Shown here in pieces: positions 1-13,441 of a DNA stretch of 64,000 bases. Positions within the stretch are counted from its first letter, which is position 1. Each line of letters begins with the position of its first letter. Source of the stretch: Paramecium sonneborni (Eukaryota > Ciliophora > Oligohymenophorea > Peniculida > Parameciidae); assembly GCA_905182985.1 (NCBI GenBank), contig CAJJDN010000073.1, forward strand, positions 329,714 to 393,713. The letters are read 5' to 3'. The translations under genes were made by a program, and so were the position numbers. The notes beneath the pieces were generated by a model that saw nothing but the letters and a program-made list of their open reading frames with translations, ran no database searches and was not told where the DNA came from.

Positions 1-929
1 TATTTAGTGATTATTCAATTACTTTATAATTACAGCTTCAAGGATCTGAATGAAAAACCATCTTAATTGAATTGGTGAATGTGATTGTAATTTCATAATA
101 TATGGATACAAAAATAAAATATTTTATATTGACTATTTCTATAGTCAAATAACAGTTATTAGCCAGAATCTTAAGGGTAAGAAGACTTTAAAAATATATC
201 TATTAATGAAAGAATATAAATGCAAAAATAAGCCAGCAAACTTTGTAAAAGTTAATATAATATATATAAATAGAATTATTATTTTAAAGCAAAAAATCTG
301 AAATTAACTGAAGAAAATGGAATTCACTATTTATAATGCAGGGATAGATATAACTAGTAATTTATTTGGAGCATGTTATTATGCCTGTGCAATTCCTTTT
401 GTATAATAAAAAAATTAAGAGAGAGAAAATCTAAAAGTAATATGGGCAATTATGAAGAATTAATTAGTGAAAAGATTAATGTATGAAGTTAAACCAAGAA
501 TTTTATTAATGATTTTATTGAGAATGCATATTTCATTAGAAGAAGGTTAAATAAAGATCATAAAAGTTGATAATATTTGTTGAAAAAGAATTGAGCAATT
601 TGATTTTTTGTATTTGTAAATCTCTATGATTTAAAGAATTAAAGAATTTGATAGATAATTTAATTTTTAATTCTAATAACTAATAATTGGAATCAATAGT
701 ATGTTGATGAGTTAATATTTTAAGTATTTTTAATAAGAAAAAAAAATTAAATAGGTAAACATATGAAGATCAAATGTTTATTGATTTATTTGTATTAAAT
801 TAAGAATAAAATTTATTGAATTAAGAATAAAAAATAGAAATGGACTTTTAAATTAATTTATATAATTGAATATATTATAAATTCATATAAGGAAATGAGT
901 TAAGATAAAAATGTAATGTTAATTTAAGA
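1..929. other. Unresolved region with possible small plus-strand ORF
   Basis: With TGA as the only stop, a plus-strand frame from ATG 317 to TGA 581-583 encodes 88 residues (begins MEFTIYNAGID). A second overlapping plus frame is equally open, and neither joins convincingly to anything downstream. 584-929 is AT-rich with short open frames on the plus strand only. It could be a decayed gene, a gene whose introns I could not place, or long flanking sequence. No family is recognised. Confidence 0.3.
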
Positions 930-1684
930 TCACGATTATTCTAGATGAGTCTTTTTAGATAATTCGAGTTTTTCTCTAACTTTAGGAAATCTTCTTAATT
1001 ATTATTCATATGTGTCTTAAACATATTTGTCCAGTGGGACTTCTCTTGCATGATGGAATTTATGCATTCTCAATATTTATTAACTAGTTTTTTTAATAGT
1101 TTCATCATCATCTTCTTTCGTGAACAAATATTTAATTCCTTTCTTTGAGACTTTAATTTATTATTCTTCAATAGGTTAAGGAGGTTCAAAATTATAAGTC
1201 TTTTTTAAATATTCATAGAATTGCTTTTCATCTTTCTATAAATATAAACAGAATATACTTATCCCACTTTTTAGACTAAGAGAAAATGAAGGAAGTTTCT
1301 TTTACTCATTTCACTAAGTTATCTTTTAATTTTAGGATCAACTTTTATTAAATTAGGTTAAAACATAGATGTAGTTTAATTTGCTTAAGTTTTAGGTGAA
1401 TTAATTTTAGGTATACCATTTATTGTTCCAAAGAAATGTTTTTCTTATCTTGCTGTTTATTATGCATTTTATTTTCTGACTTATCTTGCCATTTCTCTAG
1501 ATTGTATTTACCTTTCTAAAGATTAACTCCATGAATTACATGTACCACGTGTATTATGTATAATATTATGTTATGATCCTTATTAAGAGAATTAACTAAG
1601 ACTATTTCCGAAAGGAGATTATAAATCATTCGAGGGTTAAGGAGTGAACCATCCCATTTAAGTACGATTATTCATTTAATTCAT
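930..1684 (-). CDS. Conserved-looking hypothetical protein, about 243 aa
   Basis: A minus-strand frame runs from ATG 1684 to TGA 930-932 with one 23-nt intron (GTATAT...TTATAG) that keeps phase 0. The protein is polar and basic, rich in Gln, Asn, Ser and Lys: an N-terminal low-complexity part, a middle stretch GTINGIPKINSPKTQ, and a charged C-terminal part with FYEYLKKTYNFEPPQP and EDDDETIKK. I see no signal peptide, membrane segment or known catalytic motif and do not recognise the family. It is divergent from the CK1-like gene, with only about 75 bp between the two ATGs, so they may share a promoter region. The opposite strand also has open frames here, but this strand gives the more natural hydrophilic protein and a complete start-to-stop model. 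Confidence 0.7.
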
Positions 1685-1759
1685 TAGAGCAAATGTTGCT
1701 CTTTATTATTGATTCTTTTTATGAATATCCTACAGACTTTTCATTTATTTTTATTATTA

Positions 1760-3156
1760 ATGAGTGAAACTAAATCAAAGGACAGCTATTAAAAATAGAA
1801 CCTTATAATTATTGGTTAAACTTTTGTATTAAAAACCTGTATTTACAGAGGTAAAAAACATAATTGGTATTTGGGTAAATCTTATATAATAATTTCTTTA
1901 TTTTTATAGCAATCAATCAAGCATAACCAGGTAACTATTTCATTGTCAGATTGGTAATGTAAATAATACTTTAAATTTTATTGTTAGTTCATTTACTTGA
2001 TAGGCTAACACAAACATTGACAGTTTATAAGAGGAAGAAAAATTACTCAAAAAGTTGACTAATGGTAAATTTTTAACTTATTTATTTTTTTAGTTCCTTA
2101 CATACCAACTTTATAAACTTCAGGAGATGTTCGTCTTTAAAATACTAATTATTATTACTAAGTATTTGACAAATATGGACCAAGTCTTAAACTATGTTTC
2201 TAATTTCATAATTATGAATTCACATTACCAACCATTTGTATGATTGCAATACAAATTGTAAATCAAACATTTTATTATTTAGTTAAACATTCTTGAAAAA
2301 CTTCATAGCTAATCTATTGTTCATCGCAATCTAAGACCAAAAAAAATATTAACATAAATTGGCAAAAATGATTTGGTACTGATTGATTTTTAGCACTCTG
2401 CTAAATATAAACATAAAAATGGAAAATTTATAGGATATCCATCGAAATTTTCTAATCTAAACAAATTAACTAAATATTCTAGTCTTAATTAACATTTAGG
2501 ATTAAGTAAATATATTTTTATATGTATTTAAGCTGCTTCACCAAAAGATGATCTAGAATCTTTAGGATTCTTACTTATGTATTTCCTTAAAAAAGGAGAT
2601 TTATTTAAAGTCAAAGAAAATGGATCCAAAATTAAAAAAATGGAAGAATAAAAATTAAGAATGATTCCTGAAAAATACTGTAAAGATATGCCAATTGAAA
2701 TTCTTCAATATTTTTAATTTATTAGAATGACTAATGTTTAATAATATCCTTTAGGTGATTATGAATTCCTCAAAAAATTATTTAGAAATTTACTACAATA
2801 ATTAAATGTTAATGAAAAAGATTTTTAATATGACTGGGTATTAATCCTAATTCATATCATTTTAGATTAAAAAAATGAATTAATAACAATCAACTAAATA
2901 ACAATTCCAATAACCTTAAAAAGAATTGAGTAATCCAAATCCAACACAAACCAAAATTATAATTCATCAACCATAAAATTTAGAAGGTATACAAGAAGTA
3001 TAAACTGAATTGGAAAGATCTTCTATAAAGAGAGAATTTTATAGATAAATCTCATCATTATGTATTTCCGATGAAGAAGACAAACAATTTGAAAGTGTTA
3101 GTACTAAAATGCTTCAATTACCAAATATGTTTGATTTAATCAAACTAAAAAACTGA
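1760..3156 (+). CDS. CK1-family protein kinase homologue, predicted pseudokinase
   Basis: Casein kinase 1 features are clear: KYGPSLKLCF matches the CK1 hinge region, VHRNLRP is the catalytic-loop position, LIDFQHSAKY the DFG position, and LNQHLGL plus DDLESLGFLLMYFLKKG are family hallmarks. Catalytic residues are changed: HRD is HRN, the loop Lys is Arg, the Asn after it is Lys, and DFG is DFQ. It should therefore bind or scaffold rather than phosphorylate. Short introns of 25-36 nt are visible (around 2263-2287, a GTAAATATA intron near 2505-2531 and a 28-nt one near 2837-2864). One N-lobe intron near 1966-2015 would be about 50 nt and is the weakest part of the model. After the kinase domain comes a Gln-rich tail of about 100 residues. 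The start at 1760 gives GQTFVLKTCIYRG as the glycine-loop region. Confidence 0.82.
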
Positions 3157-3408
3157 TCATTATAAATTTTGTATTTATCTATATATATTACAAATAATTT
3201 TATTTTATATTTATTTTAGTTTAATTATTTAAAAGTTAATATAATTGTCCTTGATACATTCTGAAATAGAAATAATAATGTTAAAGAATATATTAAAAAT
3301 TCTCTCCAAACAAAATCAAAAAATTTTGGCTTTCTAAAATTATCTATTTGAATTATAATAAATTTAAATGGTCCATATTTTTGATAGATTTTTTATTAAT
3401 AAATATAG

Positions 3409-6400
3409 TCATGCATTTTAAGAGAGAGTTGTTTACATATTTGGGCTTTACTATTTATTCTATAATTGATGGTTAGATCTTTATTCCAAAATATAAGGAT
3501 CTGGAAGTATTCTTGGTTTTCTAATCCTATCACTTTAAAATATATGTTGAAAAGGTCGAATAGGAGCAGTTTAAATAATATTTTGTTTTAAAAATTGTTT
3601 ATATTTAGGATTTAAATAAGGCAATTTATTCTAATCTTGAATTAATAAAATAATGTACTTAAATACGAGACTGCATTGTATAATGTAAGTGATGATAGAA
3701 CATTATGATAATCATGTTCTTTTTCTGGTTTTTTATTTTTATCAACTTTTGGCATACTAATCTTTGGGGATTAATCTGGCTTGAAATATACAAATAAATC
3801 ACAAAACTACTCAAACTCTATGTCTTTTTATTTCATTTAGTAATACAAATAAGTAAGAAGAGTTTCTAATTTTATATGCAAAGGTAAGAGTTGTCTCTAT
3901 AAAAGAGTATAATTATCAGCTGATTCAGAAATAGGAACAGCACTTATTCTTTCAGCTATTCTTCCTAATGCTTCAACAAATTCAATAAAAGTCATCCTAA
4001 TATTTCTATCTAATGTTAATTCATCAACTTGAGTCATCATCGAGAAATTATATATGATAACTTATTGTTTTTCTGATAAATATTCATGAAGATTGAATTA
4101 TCGACAGAATTCTTTGAACTCTCTAATTGAAATCCATTTTAATTTAAAATACCATTTTCGATTAGCAATATCAGTAACATAATCATACAATTTTTTAACA
4201 AAAGGCATTTTAATTTATAACAAATGATCACATTCTCTTGTCCATAATCGTTATGTTCTCCATTCTTAAATAATATCAAAGTATTCATATTGTTCTTTAA
4301 ATTCTTTTAACAATCTAAATAGAGCATCAGCATAACTTTTATGAATATCATTTCTAACATATTTATCATTTGCAATTCTAAAGAACATTTCCAAAAACTG
4401 ATATCTTACCAACGCTTTTTCAGGATTATAAATAAATTTAGGATCAACATTATTTTTTAATGAAACTATATCTATTTCAACATCTTATTATTTTAATAAA
4501 TCTCCATCAATTATAGCTAATTTATTAATTAATTTCATATATTAAGGTATTTATATACAAAAAACATCAAAATTAGGAGGTTAATAACCTAAACTAGAAT
4601 AAAATTTGTAGACATCTTTTAAAAGTTAATAATTAGCTCTGAAATATTCTTTTAATTTAAATCTTTCATAATCACTTTTAACAAATCTACTAATTTTAGT
4701 ACTATTCCAATCATATTCAAAACATTCATTTAATAAATCTTCTGTATCTCCAATGAATGGTCTAAAAATAGAATCTTCTTTATTCCATTTAATAAGATGA
4801 GCTTATTTTCTAACTAAAAAATTAGCAAATCTTCTCAAAACGTATTTTTTTTATGATGACCTTGGAAATACTTTTATTAAAGGTTTATAATTATCTTTAT
4901 CATCAATAATGTATTCCTATCTAGAAAATACATAATTAACAAATGATATTTTTTTAAATGCCAATTTAGTTCCATCTTGAAAAATATGAATAGAGTGTTT
5001 AGGATCTTTCCCTTAGAGTATTAAATTATCTAAAGGAGCTTGCATACTCATAGCTCTAGGATCAATAAAATATTCCTCTCTAATAGGATTTGAAAAAAAA
5101 TATAATATTTTCTTCTTTGGAGGACACATTTAATATGTAGTATAATAAAACTTACTTAATTCTTATATCATTTATTTAGTAATTTGTTCACTCTTCTTAT
5201 CTGTTTCCTCTGTATAAGCTTCTGTTATTGCTGCTAATGTTATTCTTTTTTCAGAATTCACTAGTTATTTTAATTAATGTATAATTTCACCAGTTGTTAA
5301 ATCTAAGTAACTACTTTTTCTTTTAGATGCTTCAATTAATTATTATCTCAATTCATAACTACTTGTCATAGGAATTGGCTAATAACTAATAGTTAACTAT
5401 AATATTACTCTAAAAAATCAAGATGAATGAAAATTGGATCCTAATTGTTATCATTTTCTGGATTATATTAGAATCGATATTCCATCCATCCTTAACAAAT
5501 CCAACAACAATCATTACCAAATAAACTATCTCCTTACATTGGAATGTAGTTCACTCCATCTATAACATTTTTTTTTTATTATACTACTTTAAATTCTTCA
5601 CTATCATTACTAAATTAGATGAATCCATAAGGATCAACTTTAGCAGAACATTTATTGCCTTCTATATGTAAACCATATAAAGTGTTATTTTTTAATAAAG
5701 CTTAACTAAATTACCTTAATTATTTTTCACTCAACTGATTATATGAGATATCCAAATGAACTAAAGAGAATTATGAATTATGTACTGTTTCACACCAACA
5801 TTAAATACAATTACTTCTTTCATTCTATCCTAAATGATTGTAACTAAGATCTAAAACTTTTACTGATCTATTTTATTGTAGACCTTTTGCTATCATAGTT
5901 CCAGTTGTTGGACCCAACTAATTCCAATTTAATACCAAATTTTCTATAAAATTATTCTACAATAAAAACTAATAAAAAACAGTTGAACATGAATCTGTAA
6001 TTTAATTTTCTGATAAATTTAATTTTATTATAGTCATATTTCTTTAGATATTTATTAATAATAAAGTAGCTCCTTTATCTCCTAATAGATTATTTTATAA
6101 ATTTAATGATTTCAAATTTAGAAATTTTGTAATATGACTTGCTATAATACTTGCTCCTCTTTTCCCCAAAACATTATTGCCTAAATTAATTTCTTTTAAT
6201 GCCATTGGGAATCCCTCCATTAAATATAATAATGATTTTTCATCTAATTGATTATTACATAAAAACAGTTATTTGACTGCTCGACTCTTTACTGATTATA
6301 ATAAATTTTTTATTAATGGAAAATATTTTTCTGTCAAGCCAAGATCAGAAAAATGCATCTCTTTATTATTTATTAAACAATTAGATAGATCTATTCTTTT

Positions 6401-7097
6401 TGGAAAGATATTATCATTAAGACAATAAAAGTTTATAGGATCCACATTTTTTTTATTGAAATTAATTGCCAAATCTCTTAATCTATCCTGTCGTTTAATA
6501 AAGTAAAAATATGATTAATCAATTTCTTGATCTTTTTTTATTAGATATTATATTACGTAATTTATGTTAAATTTTTTTAATTTCTTATTATAACTCGACT
6601 CCATCAAACCTCTTTGGTTCATCACTACTGCTTTCTTCACTTACAATATCATGATCATCATCATTTAGACTACATTCTTCTTAAAATGATTATTATTCCA
6701 TTTAATTTAAGGCTTATGAATCTTCATCATGGAAATGCTCAACTTCAGTTTCTGTTTTCATTTGTTTAAAAGGAGAAAAACTTTGTTTTAACAAACCCAA
6801 AGGAAAATTCTTCTTTTTCGTTTCTCCTTGATCTGATTTTACTGAAGTACTATTAACCATCTATTTCATTTCAATCAATTTTTCACTGCTTTTCATATAA
6901 TATGCCATAACATTCTGATCATCAGAAAATTCATTATTATACAGCATTTTAGATGTTTTAAGTTTACTTTAAATTATCTTATTTTCCGATATACTTCTAT
7001 TAGATCGAAAAAAAGATTTAAGTTTTTCAGCTTTCTCTTTTGAGTAATCTTTTATTCGTGGTAGCGAGCATTTAGATCTCTCAACACTATTTTTCAT
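3409..7097 (-). CDS. Leucine-rich repeat protein, copy 1 of a tandem pair
   Basis: A protein of roughly 1,200 residues. The first 170 or so are charged and low-complexity (starts MKNSVERSKCSLPRIKDYS). Residues about 230-450 hold leucine-rich repeats of the RanGAP/NLR-like kind, for example LDLSYNHLG, INLGNNVLG and LNLQNNLLGDKG. A cysteine/tryptophan signature CCWICQGWMEYRF follows. A long globular C-terminal half ends near RMTFIEFVEALGRIAERI, which resembles an EF-hand-like helix pair. A 23-nt intron near the 3' end restores the frame to the stop at 3409-3411. The next gene upstream is a paralogue on the same strand; its stop is only about 38 bp from this ATG. This suggests tandem duplication. 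Role unknown; possibly a ciliary or cortical scaffold (inference). Confidence 0.82.
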
Positions 7098-7135
7098 TTG
7101 TTTATAAAAAATTAATTAACATATGAAAATGAAAA

Positions 7136-10100
7136 TCATAGTAATTATAATGTAGCCTTCAATTTTAAGAGTTTTTATTTTTGAGTCATTTATCTGTCAA
7201 TAATACTCCTCTTTGATTTTTAAATTTAACCTAATTAGAAAGGTATTTCCATAAATTGTTTATAATTTGGATGCAAATATGGAATTTTAAAGATTTCTAG
7301 ATTAAATGTAATTTTACTCAAATAAGAAAGCGTATTATAAATTCTCAATTCTTAGGTTGTGCATTCGTATTAATCTGGTTGATGTTCAGTGGCTTTTGGT
7401 AAAATTTCATTTGAATTATAGCTGAAATATATACTAAAACATTCAAAGTTATTCACTCTTTATATATAAATAAAAATACTTAAGAAATTTTAGAGTAATG
7501 AAAATATGTGTTAAAAGGTTCTCTAATTTTATATGTAATGGGATTATCATTCTTAATGTAGGAGTAACATCTGTATCATTTCCATTAGGACTAATAAATT
7601 CAGCTATCCTTGCTAAAGCCTCTGTAAATTCTACAGAAGACATTCTTAAATGTCTATCTTAAGTTAATTCATCTTAATGTGTTTACATTGAAAAATTGTA
7701 GATGATTTTTAATTGAGTTTCACTCAAAAATAATTGGAATCCCATTAGATCACAAAAGTCTATAAATTCTGACAATGCTATCCACTTTAATTTGAAGGTC
7801 CATTTTTTATTTTTAATACAAGCTACATAATCATGCAATTTCTAAATAAATCCTTATTTAATATAGATTAAATTTCCGCATTCTTTTGTCCACAAACGTT
7901 CTTCTCTCCATTATTGCTAATTGTCAAAAGCTGCAAATCTTTCTGTTAATAATTAGAATGTTAAATGAATCTGATCTATAATTAGATTAGTCTTTTATTT
8001 TTATTTTATCGCTAAAAAAGCTATTCTAAAGATAAATTCAATAAACTAATATCTAACAAACCCTTTTTCTGGATTATATATAAATTTAGAATCACAATTA
8101 TATTTAATCTAATTTACTTAAGATTCTACTTCTTCAAATGGTATACCTTAAGGTAGTAGTTCTTGAATTAATTCATAAATCAAAATAATAGGAATATTAA
8201 ATGTTTCTATTTGATAACCATTTATAAATTTTTTAGCATTATATCCAAAACTTGAATAATACTTATAAATATCTTTTATTTTAGGATAATTAAATTTCAT
8301 TATCTAAATTACTTTTTCTAGTTCTTACTCATTTTTTAGAAAGTGTTAAATACCCATACAGTTCCAATCAAATTTAAAACATTCATCCAAAACATCTTCA
8401 GTATCTCCTTAATATGATTTAAAAGGAGATTACTCTTTTTACCAATATATCAAATTTGATTTTTATTTTTATGCATCTATAGCAAACCTTTTTAAAAAGT
8501 ACTTATTTTCCAAACATCTAGGAATTACTTTTACTAAAGGTTTGTATTAATTTTTTTAATCTATTACAAACATTTATTTAGTTTAAAAATAATTCACTTA
8601 ATCAACTTAAGATAATGAAATCTAAGACCCATCAGGATAAAAAAACACTTTTTCTTTGTCCATAATCAACTCAATACTTTCAACAGATTGTAATGATATT
8701 ATTGGAAATCGTTCATTTATAAATATACCTTTTCCTGTAGGATTAGAAAAAAAATATAGTATCTTTTAATTTGGAGGACACATCTAATAAGAAGTGAAAA
8801 AGAATTTTGAATTCAATTCCGATAATATAGATTTCATATCTTCTTTAGTCTTATTGTCTTCTAAGTATGCATCATTAATAGCAGTCATTGTTATCATTTT
8901 CCCAGCACTGAAAGCATGTTTCAATTAATGAATAATCTCTCCTGTTGTTAGATCTTCCAAAACTGTAGTACTATTCAATTTAGTACTTATTTATTTCCAT
9001 AATTCTTTACTTGTAGTCATTGATATTGGCTTAAAACTAGATAATTAAATAATATTTTACTCTAAAAAATCTAAATGCAAATATATTGAATCTGTTTGAG
9101 ATTCTTCAGGTTCAGGTTCATAAATAAAATGATACTCCATCCAGCCTTGACATATCCAACAACAATCAGATCCATTATCATTTTCATTTAGCATAGGAAT
9201 GAAATTAACACCATCTATATTTTAATGTTTTGATTGCATATTTTATTTTCCTTTTATTTGTTAAGGAAATTAAATAAATCCTAAAGGGTCTACATAAGCT
9301 AAGCATTTATTTCCTTCAACATGCAAACCATATAATCGAGAATTCTTTAAAATTGAATAGTTAAATTATTTTAGTTATTTCTCATTAAATTAATTATATG
9401 AAAGATCTAAATGAATCAATTCTGTATAATTATTACTCAAAAGAGAACACCATTCTTTTATACATTCATTATTATTATCTGTTTAACCAATTTTATTATA
9501 ACTTAAATCCACTACCCTAATTGATTTATTATAATTTAATCCTTTTGCTATAAATAGTCCAGCTATGGGGCCTAATTAATTCCAATTTAAACTTAGTATT
9601 TACAAGGATTAATTCTTTATGATAAACTCTTTTAAATCATTAAATATAGCGTCAGATATTGAATTATCTGATAAATTTAACTTTTTTATTTTCTAACTAA
9701 ATTTCAAAGCCTCTANCCTTAATATGATTTAAAAGGAGATTACTCTTTTTACCAATATATCAAATTTGATTTTTATTTTTATGCATCTATAGCAAACCTT
9801 TTTAAAAAGTACTTATTTTCCAAACATCTAGGAATTACTTTTACTAAAGGTTTGTATTAATTTTTTTAATCTATTACAAACATTTATTTAGTTTAAAAAT
9901 AATTCACTTAATCAACTTAAGATAATGAAATCTAAGACCCATCAGGATAAAAAAACACTTTTTCTTTGTCCATAATCAACTCAATACTTTCAACAGATTG
10001 TAATGATATTATTGGAAATCGTTCATTTATAAATATACCTTTTCCTGTAGGATTAGAAAAAAAATATAGTATCTTTTAATTTGGAGGACACATCTAATAA

Positions 10101-12034
10101 GAAGTGAAAAAGAATTTTGAATTCAATTCCGATAATATAGATTTCATATCTTCTTTAGTCTTATTGTCTTCTAAGTATGCATCATTAATAGCAGTCATTG
10201 TTATCATTTTCCCAGCACTGAAAGCATGTTTCAATTAATGAATAATCTCTCCTGTTGTTAGATCTTCCAAAACTGTAGTACTATTCAATTTAGTACTTAT
10301 TTATTTCCATAATTCTTTACTTGTAGTCATTGATATTGGCTTAAAACTAGATAATTAAATAATATTTTACTCTAAAAAATCTAAATGCAAATATATTGAA
10401 TCTGTTTGAGATTCTTCAGGTTCAGGTTCATAAATAAAATGATACTCCATCCAGCCTTGACATATCCAACAACAATCAGATCCATTATCATTTTCATTTA
10501 GCATAGGAATGAAATTAACACCATCTATATTTTAATGTTTTGATTGCATATTTTATTTTCCTTTTATTTGTTAAGGAAATTAAATAAATCCTAAAGGGTC
10601 TACATAAGCTAAGCATTTATTTCCTTCAACATGCAAACCATATAATCGAGAATTCTTTAAAATTGAATAGTTAAATTATTTTAGTTATTTCTCATTAAAT
10701 TAATTATATGAAAGATCTAAATGAATCAATTCTGTATAATTATTACTCAAAAGAGAACACCATTCTTTTATACATTCATTATTATTATCTGTTTAACCAA
10801 TTTTATTATAACTTAAATCCACTACCCTAATTGATTTATTATAATTTAATCCTTTTGCTATAAATAGTCCAGCTATGGGGCCTAATTAATTCCAATTTAA
10901 ACTTAGTATTTACAAGGATTAATTCTTTATGATAAACTCTTTTAAATCATTAAATATAGCGTCAGATATTGAATTATCTGATAAATTTAACTTTTTTATT
11001 TTCTAACTAAATTTCAAAGCCTCTAATACTGTTGCAGTTCCAATATCTCCTATTTAATTTCCTTTTAAATTCAAGAACCTCAGACTGAGTAATAATTTTA
11101 TTATACTTTTAAAAGTTTTTCAAATGTTCAGACAGAAGTACTGCCCCTCGACGATTTAATTAATTAAGCGATAAATTAATTGTTTTGACTTTAGATGGAA
11201 AAACATCAATTAATAGCTTTAATGACCACTCATTAATTTTATTTTGACTTATGTCAATTGATTTTATATTCTTTTCTTTCTTTTAACTTAATAAATTTCT
11301 AATTAATGGAATATATTTTGGAGTTAATCCTAAATCAGATAAATTAATTTCTTTAACATCTTGCTTATTTAGTTCTATTCTTTTTGGAAAAATACTATCA
11401 TTTAAACAATAGTAATGGATTGGACTCAAATTATCTTTTTATTAAAAATTTAGAATTAGATCTTTCATTTTTTCTGATTTTTTTATAAAATGATAATATG
11501 AATTATTTAATTCTTGATCTTAAGGTTAATGAATCTAATATTACTTATTTTATGACTTATCTATTTCAAAGCTTTACCAGTCTCTCCCTCTAATTTTAAA
11601 TCTATTTTATTTTCATTTTTCTCATCATTTTCATCGTCAGACTTACTAATCGATGATTCTTTTTCTTTAAAATATGGAGTATCAGTTTCAATTTATGTAT
11701 CAGTTAACATAGGTTTGTCCTTTATAATGGGATGATTTAAGATTTTGTTTCCTTGATGTAATCTTGACTTTCTTTAGATTCTAACAGATCTACTAACCTC
11801 GTCTTCAAAAGAATAAAGTTATGAACTTCTTTCAGAATCAATTTGCTTCATGAGATCTCTCTAAGTCTTGATTATTTGATTTTTAGGGCTTATGGATGTA
11901 CATTTCTCTTGGCGAAAATAAGTCTTTAATTTTTATTTTTTTCTTGCACTATAATCATAGTTAAGACTTGGAAGCAAACATTATTGTTTAAGAGATATAA
12001 ATTGTTTTTCTAATCTAGGATTGCTTTAATTCAT
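7136..12034 (-). CDS. Leucine-rich repeat protein, copy 2; model broken by an assembly duplication
   Basis: Paralogue of the neighbouring gene, with the same order: charged N-terminus (MNQSNPRLEKQF), LRRs, CCWICQGWMEYHF, a CPPNQKILYFFSNP stretch, and a C-terminal VEFTEALARIAEFI segment followed by a short intron (22 nt, GTATTT...TAAAG) and a tail ending at TGA 7136-7138. The span is 4.9 kb only because 8407-9715 is repeated exactly at 9717-11025 around one N at 9716. Without the extra copy the gene is about 3.6 kb, matching its neighbour. Translating the window as given would produce a false protein with the LRR and CWICQGW block twice. Only the Gly/Asn-rich N-terminal portion and a few insertions differ strongly between the paralogues. 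Confidence 0.78.
8407..11025. repeat. Exact 1,309-bp direct duplication around a single N (likely assembly artefact)
   Basis: 8407-9715 and 9717-11025 read identically; the only base between them is the N at 9716. Both copies lie inside the same gene and cover the same exonic region. A perfect duplication bounded exactly by a gap character is what results when two overlapping contigs are placed end to end without merging. Confidence 0.9.
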
Positions 12035-12308
12035 CAGGTATTCAATGCTTTTTTAGAGAATTTTAATATAATTGTAAATAATTGATATTAAACATTTCAA
12101 ATTACTGTAAAATTTGGATAATTATTTAAGAAAACACTTTAGAACTAAATTACTGTTCTTCTGAAAATAATCTTTTTTATTTTCTTTTTATATTTGAATC
12201 AAATAGCAAACCAGATTGATTATGTTAGTCAATAAAAAAATTGTTGATTAGTTTACTGATCTTCTTATAATATAATCAAACTTATAAAGTTTAAAAATTA
12301 AATCAGAC

Positions 12309-12771
12309 TCAAACAATAAAGAAAGTAATATAGAATAATTAAGGGACTTCAACAATTAGCCATTTATTTGTAAACTCAGAAATCTAATATGTATCAAAAA
12401 ACGGAGAATCTTGTTGATTAAAAGTAGTCCTATTTCCTTTCAAAGAAACACTAATATAAAATTTTAATACTGAAGAGAGGAGATAGGAATTTTTTCAGCA
12501 AATTTGTTTTTCACTTAAGCACTTGCTTGAATTCTTATTTCTAATGAATTATATATCAATATTCCATTTTTATTTTAACTCTTTTGATGCTAACAATTAA
12601 TTATTCTTTGGCTTAATTATTGGTATTTCAATCAATTAATTTTGTTATGGCTAAAGAAAAATGAAAACCTTCATTTAATATAATATCACGATAGATTTCA
12701 ATTAATAAAGCCAGAGCAATAGAAATTATAGATTCAAATATTATAAAAATAAAAAATAGTTTAATAAATTA
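12309..12771 (-). pseudogene. Phantom 3' fragment of the gene at 13442-14620 (duplicate copy)
   Basis: This is the first copy of the duplicated 3' half of the membrane-associated gene at 13442-14620. It starts abruptly at the N (12772), without any upstream exon, and ends at a TGA at 12309-12311. It should be dropped if the duplication is an assembly error. Confidence 0.65.
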
Positions 12772-12772
12772 N

Positions 12773-13167
12773 GACTTACTAATCGATGATTCTTTTTCTT
12801 TAAAATATGGAGTATCAGTTTCAATTTATGTATCAGTTAACATAGGTTTGTCCTTTATAATGGGATGATTTAAGATTTTGTTTCCTTGATGTAATCTTGA
12901 CTTTCTTTAGATTCTAACAGATCTACTAACCTCGTCTTCAAAAGAATAAAGTTATGAACTTCTTTCAGAATCAATTTGCTTCATGAGATCTCTCTAAGTC
13001 TTGATTATTTGATTTTTAGGGCTTATGGATGTACATTTCTCTTGGCGAAAATAAGTCTTTAATTTTTATTTTTTTCTTGCACTATAATCATAGTTAAGAC
13101 TTGGAAGCAAACATTATTGTTTAAGAGATATAAATTGTTTTTCTAATCTAGGATTGCTTTAATTCAT
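12773..13167 (-). pseudogene. Phantom 5' fragment of LRR copy 2 (duplicate copy)
   Basis: Identical to 11640-12034: it carries the start codon and the first roughly 130 codons of LRR copy 2, then stops at the N. The gene body does not follow. It is best read as part of the assembly duplication rather than a third paralogue. Confidence 0.75.
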
Positions 13168-13441
13168 CAGGTATTCAATGCTTTTTTAGAGAATTTTAAT
13201 ATAATTGTAAATAATTGATATTAAACATTTCAAATTACTGTAAAATTTGGATAATTATTTAAGAAAACACTTTAGAACTAAATTACTGTTCTTCTGAAAA
13301 TAATCTTTTTTATTTTCTTTTTATATTTGAATCAAATAGCAAACCAGATTGATTATGTTAGTCAATAAAAAAATTGTTGATTAGTTTACTGATCTTCTTA
13401 TAATATAATCAAACTTATAAAGTTTAAAAATTAAATCAGAC

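Noticed and set aside
944..1735. Plus-strand membrane-like protein (GSTFIKLGQNID region)
   Set aside because: The minus strand gives a complete ATG-to-TGA gene with one 23-nt in-phase intron and better composition; the plus frame needs odd, long introns.
12773..13167. A third LRR paralogue
   Set aside because: Sequence is identical to the 5' end of copy 2 and ends at the N; explained by the assembly duplication.
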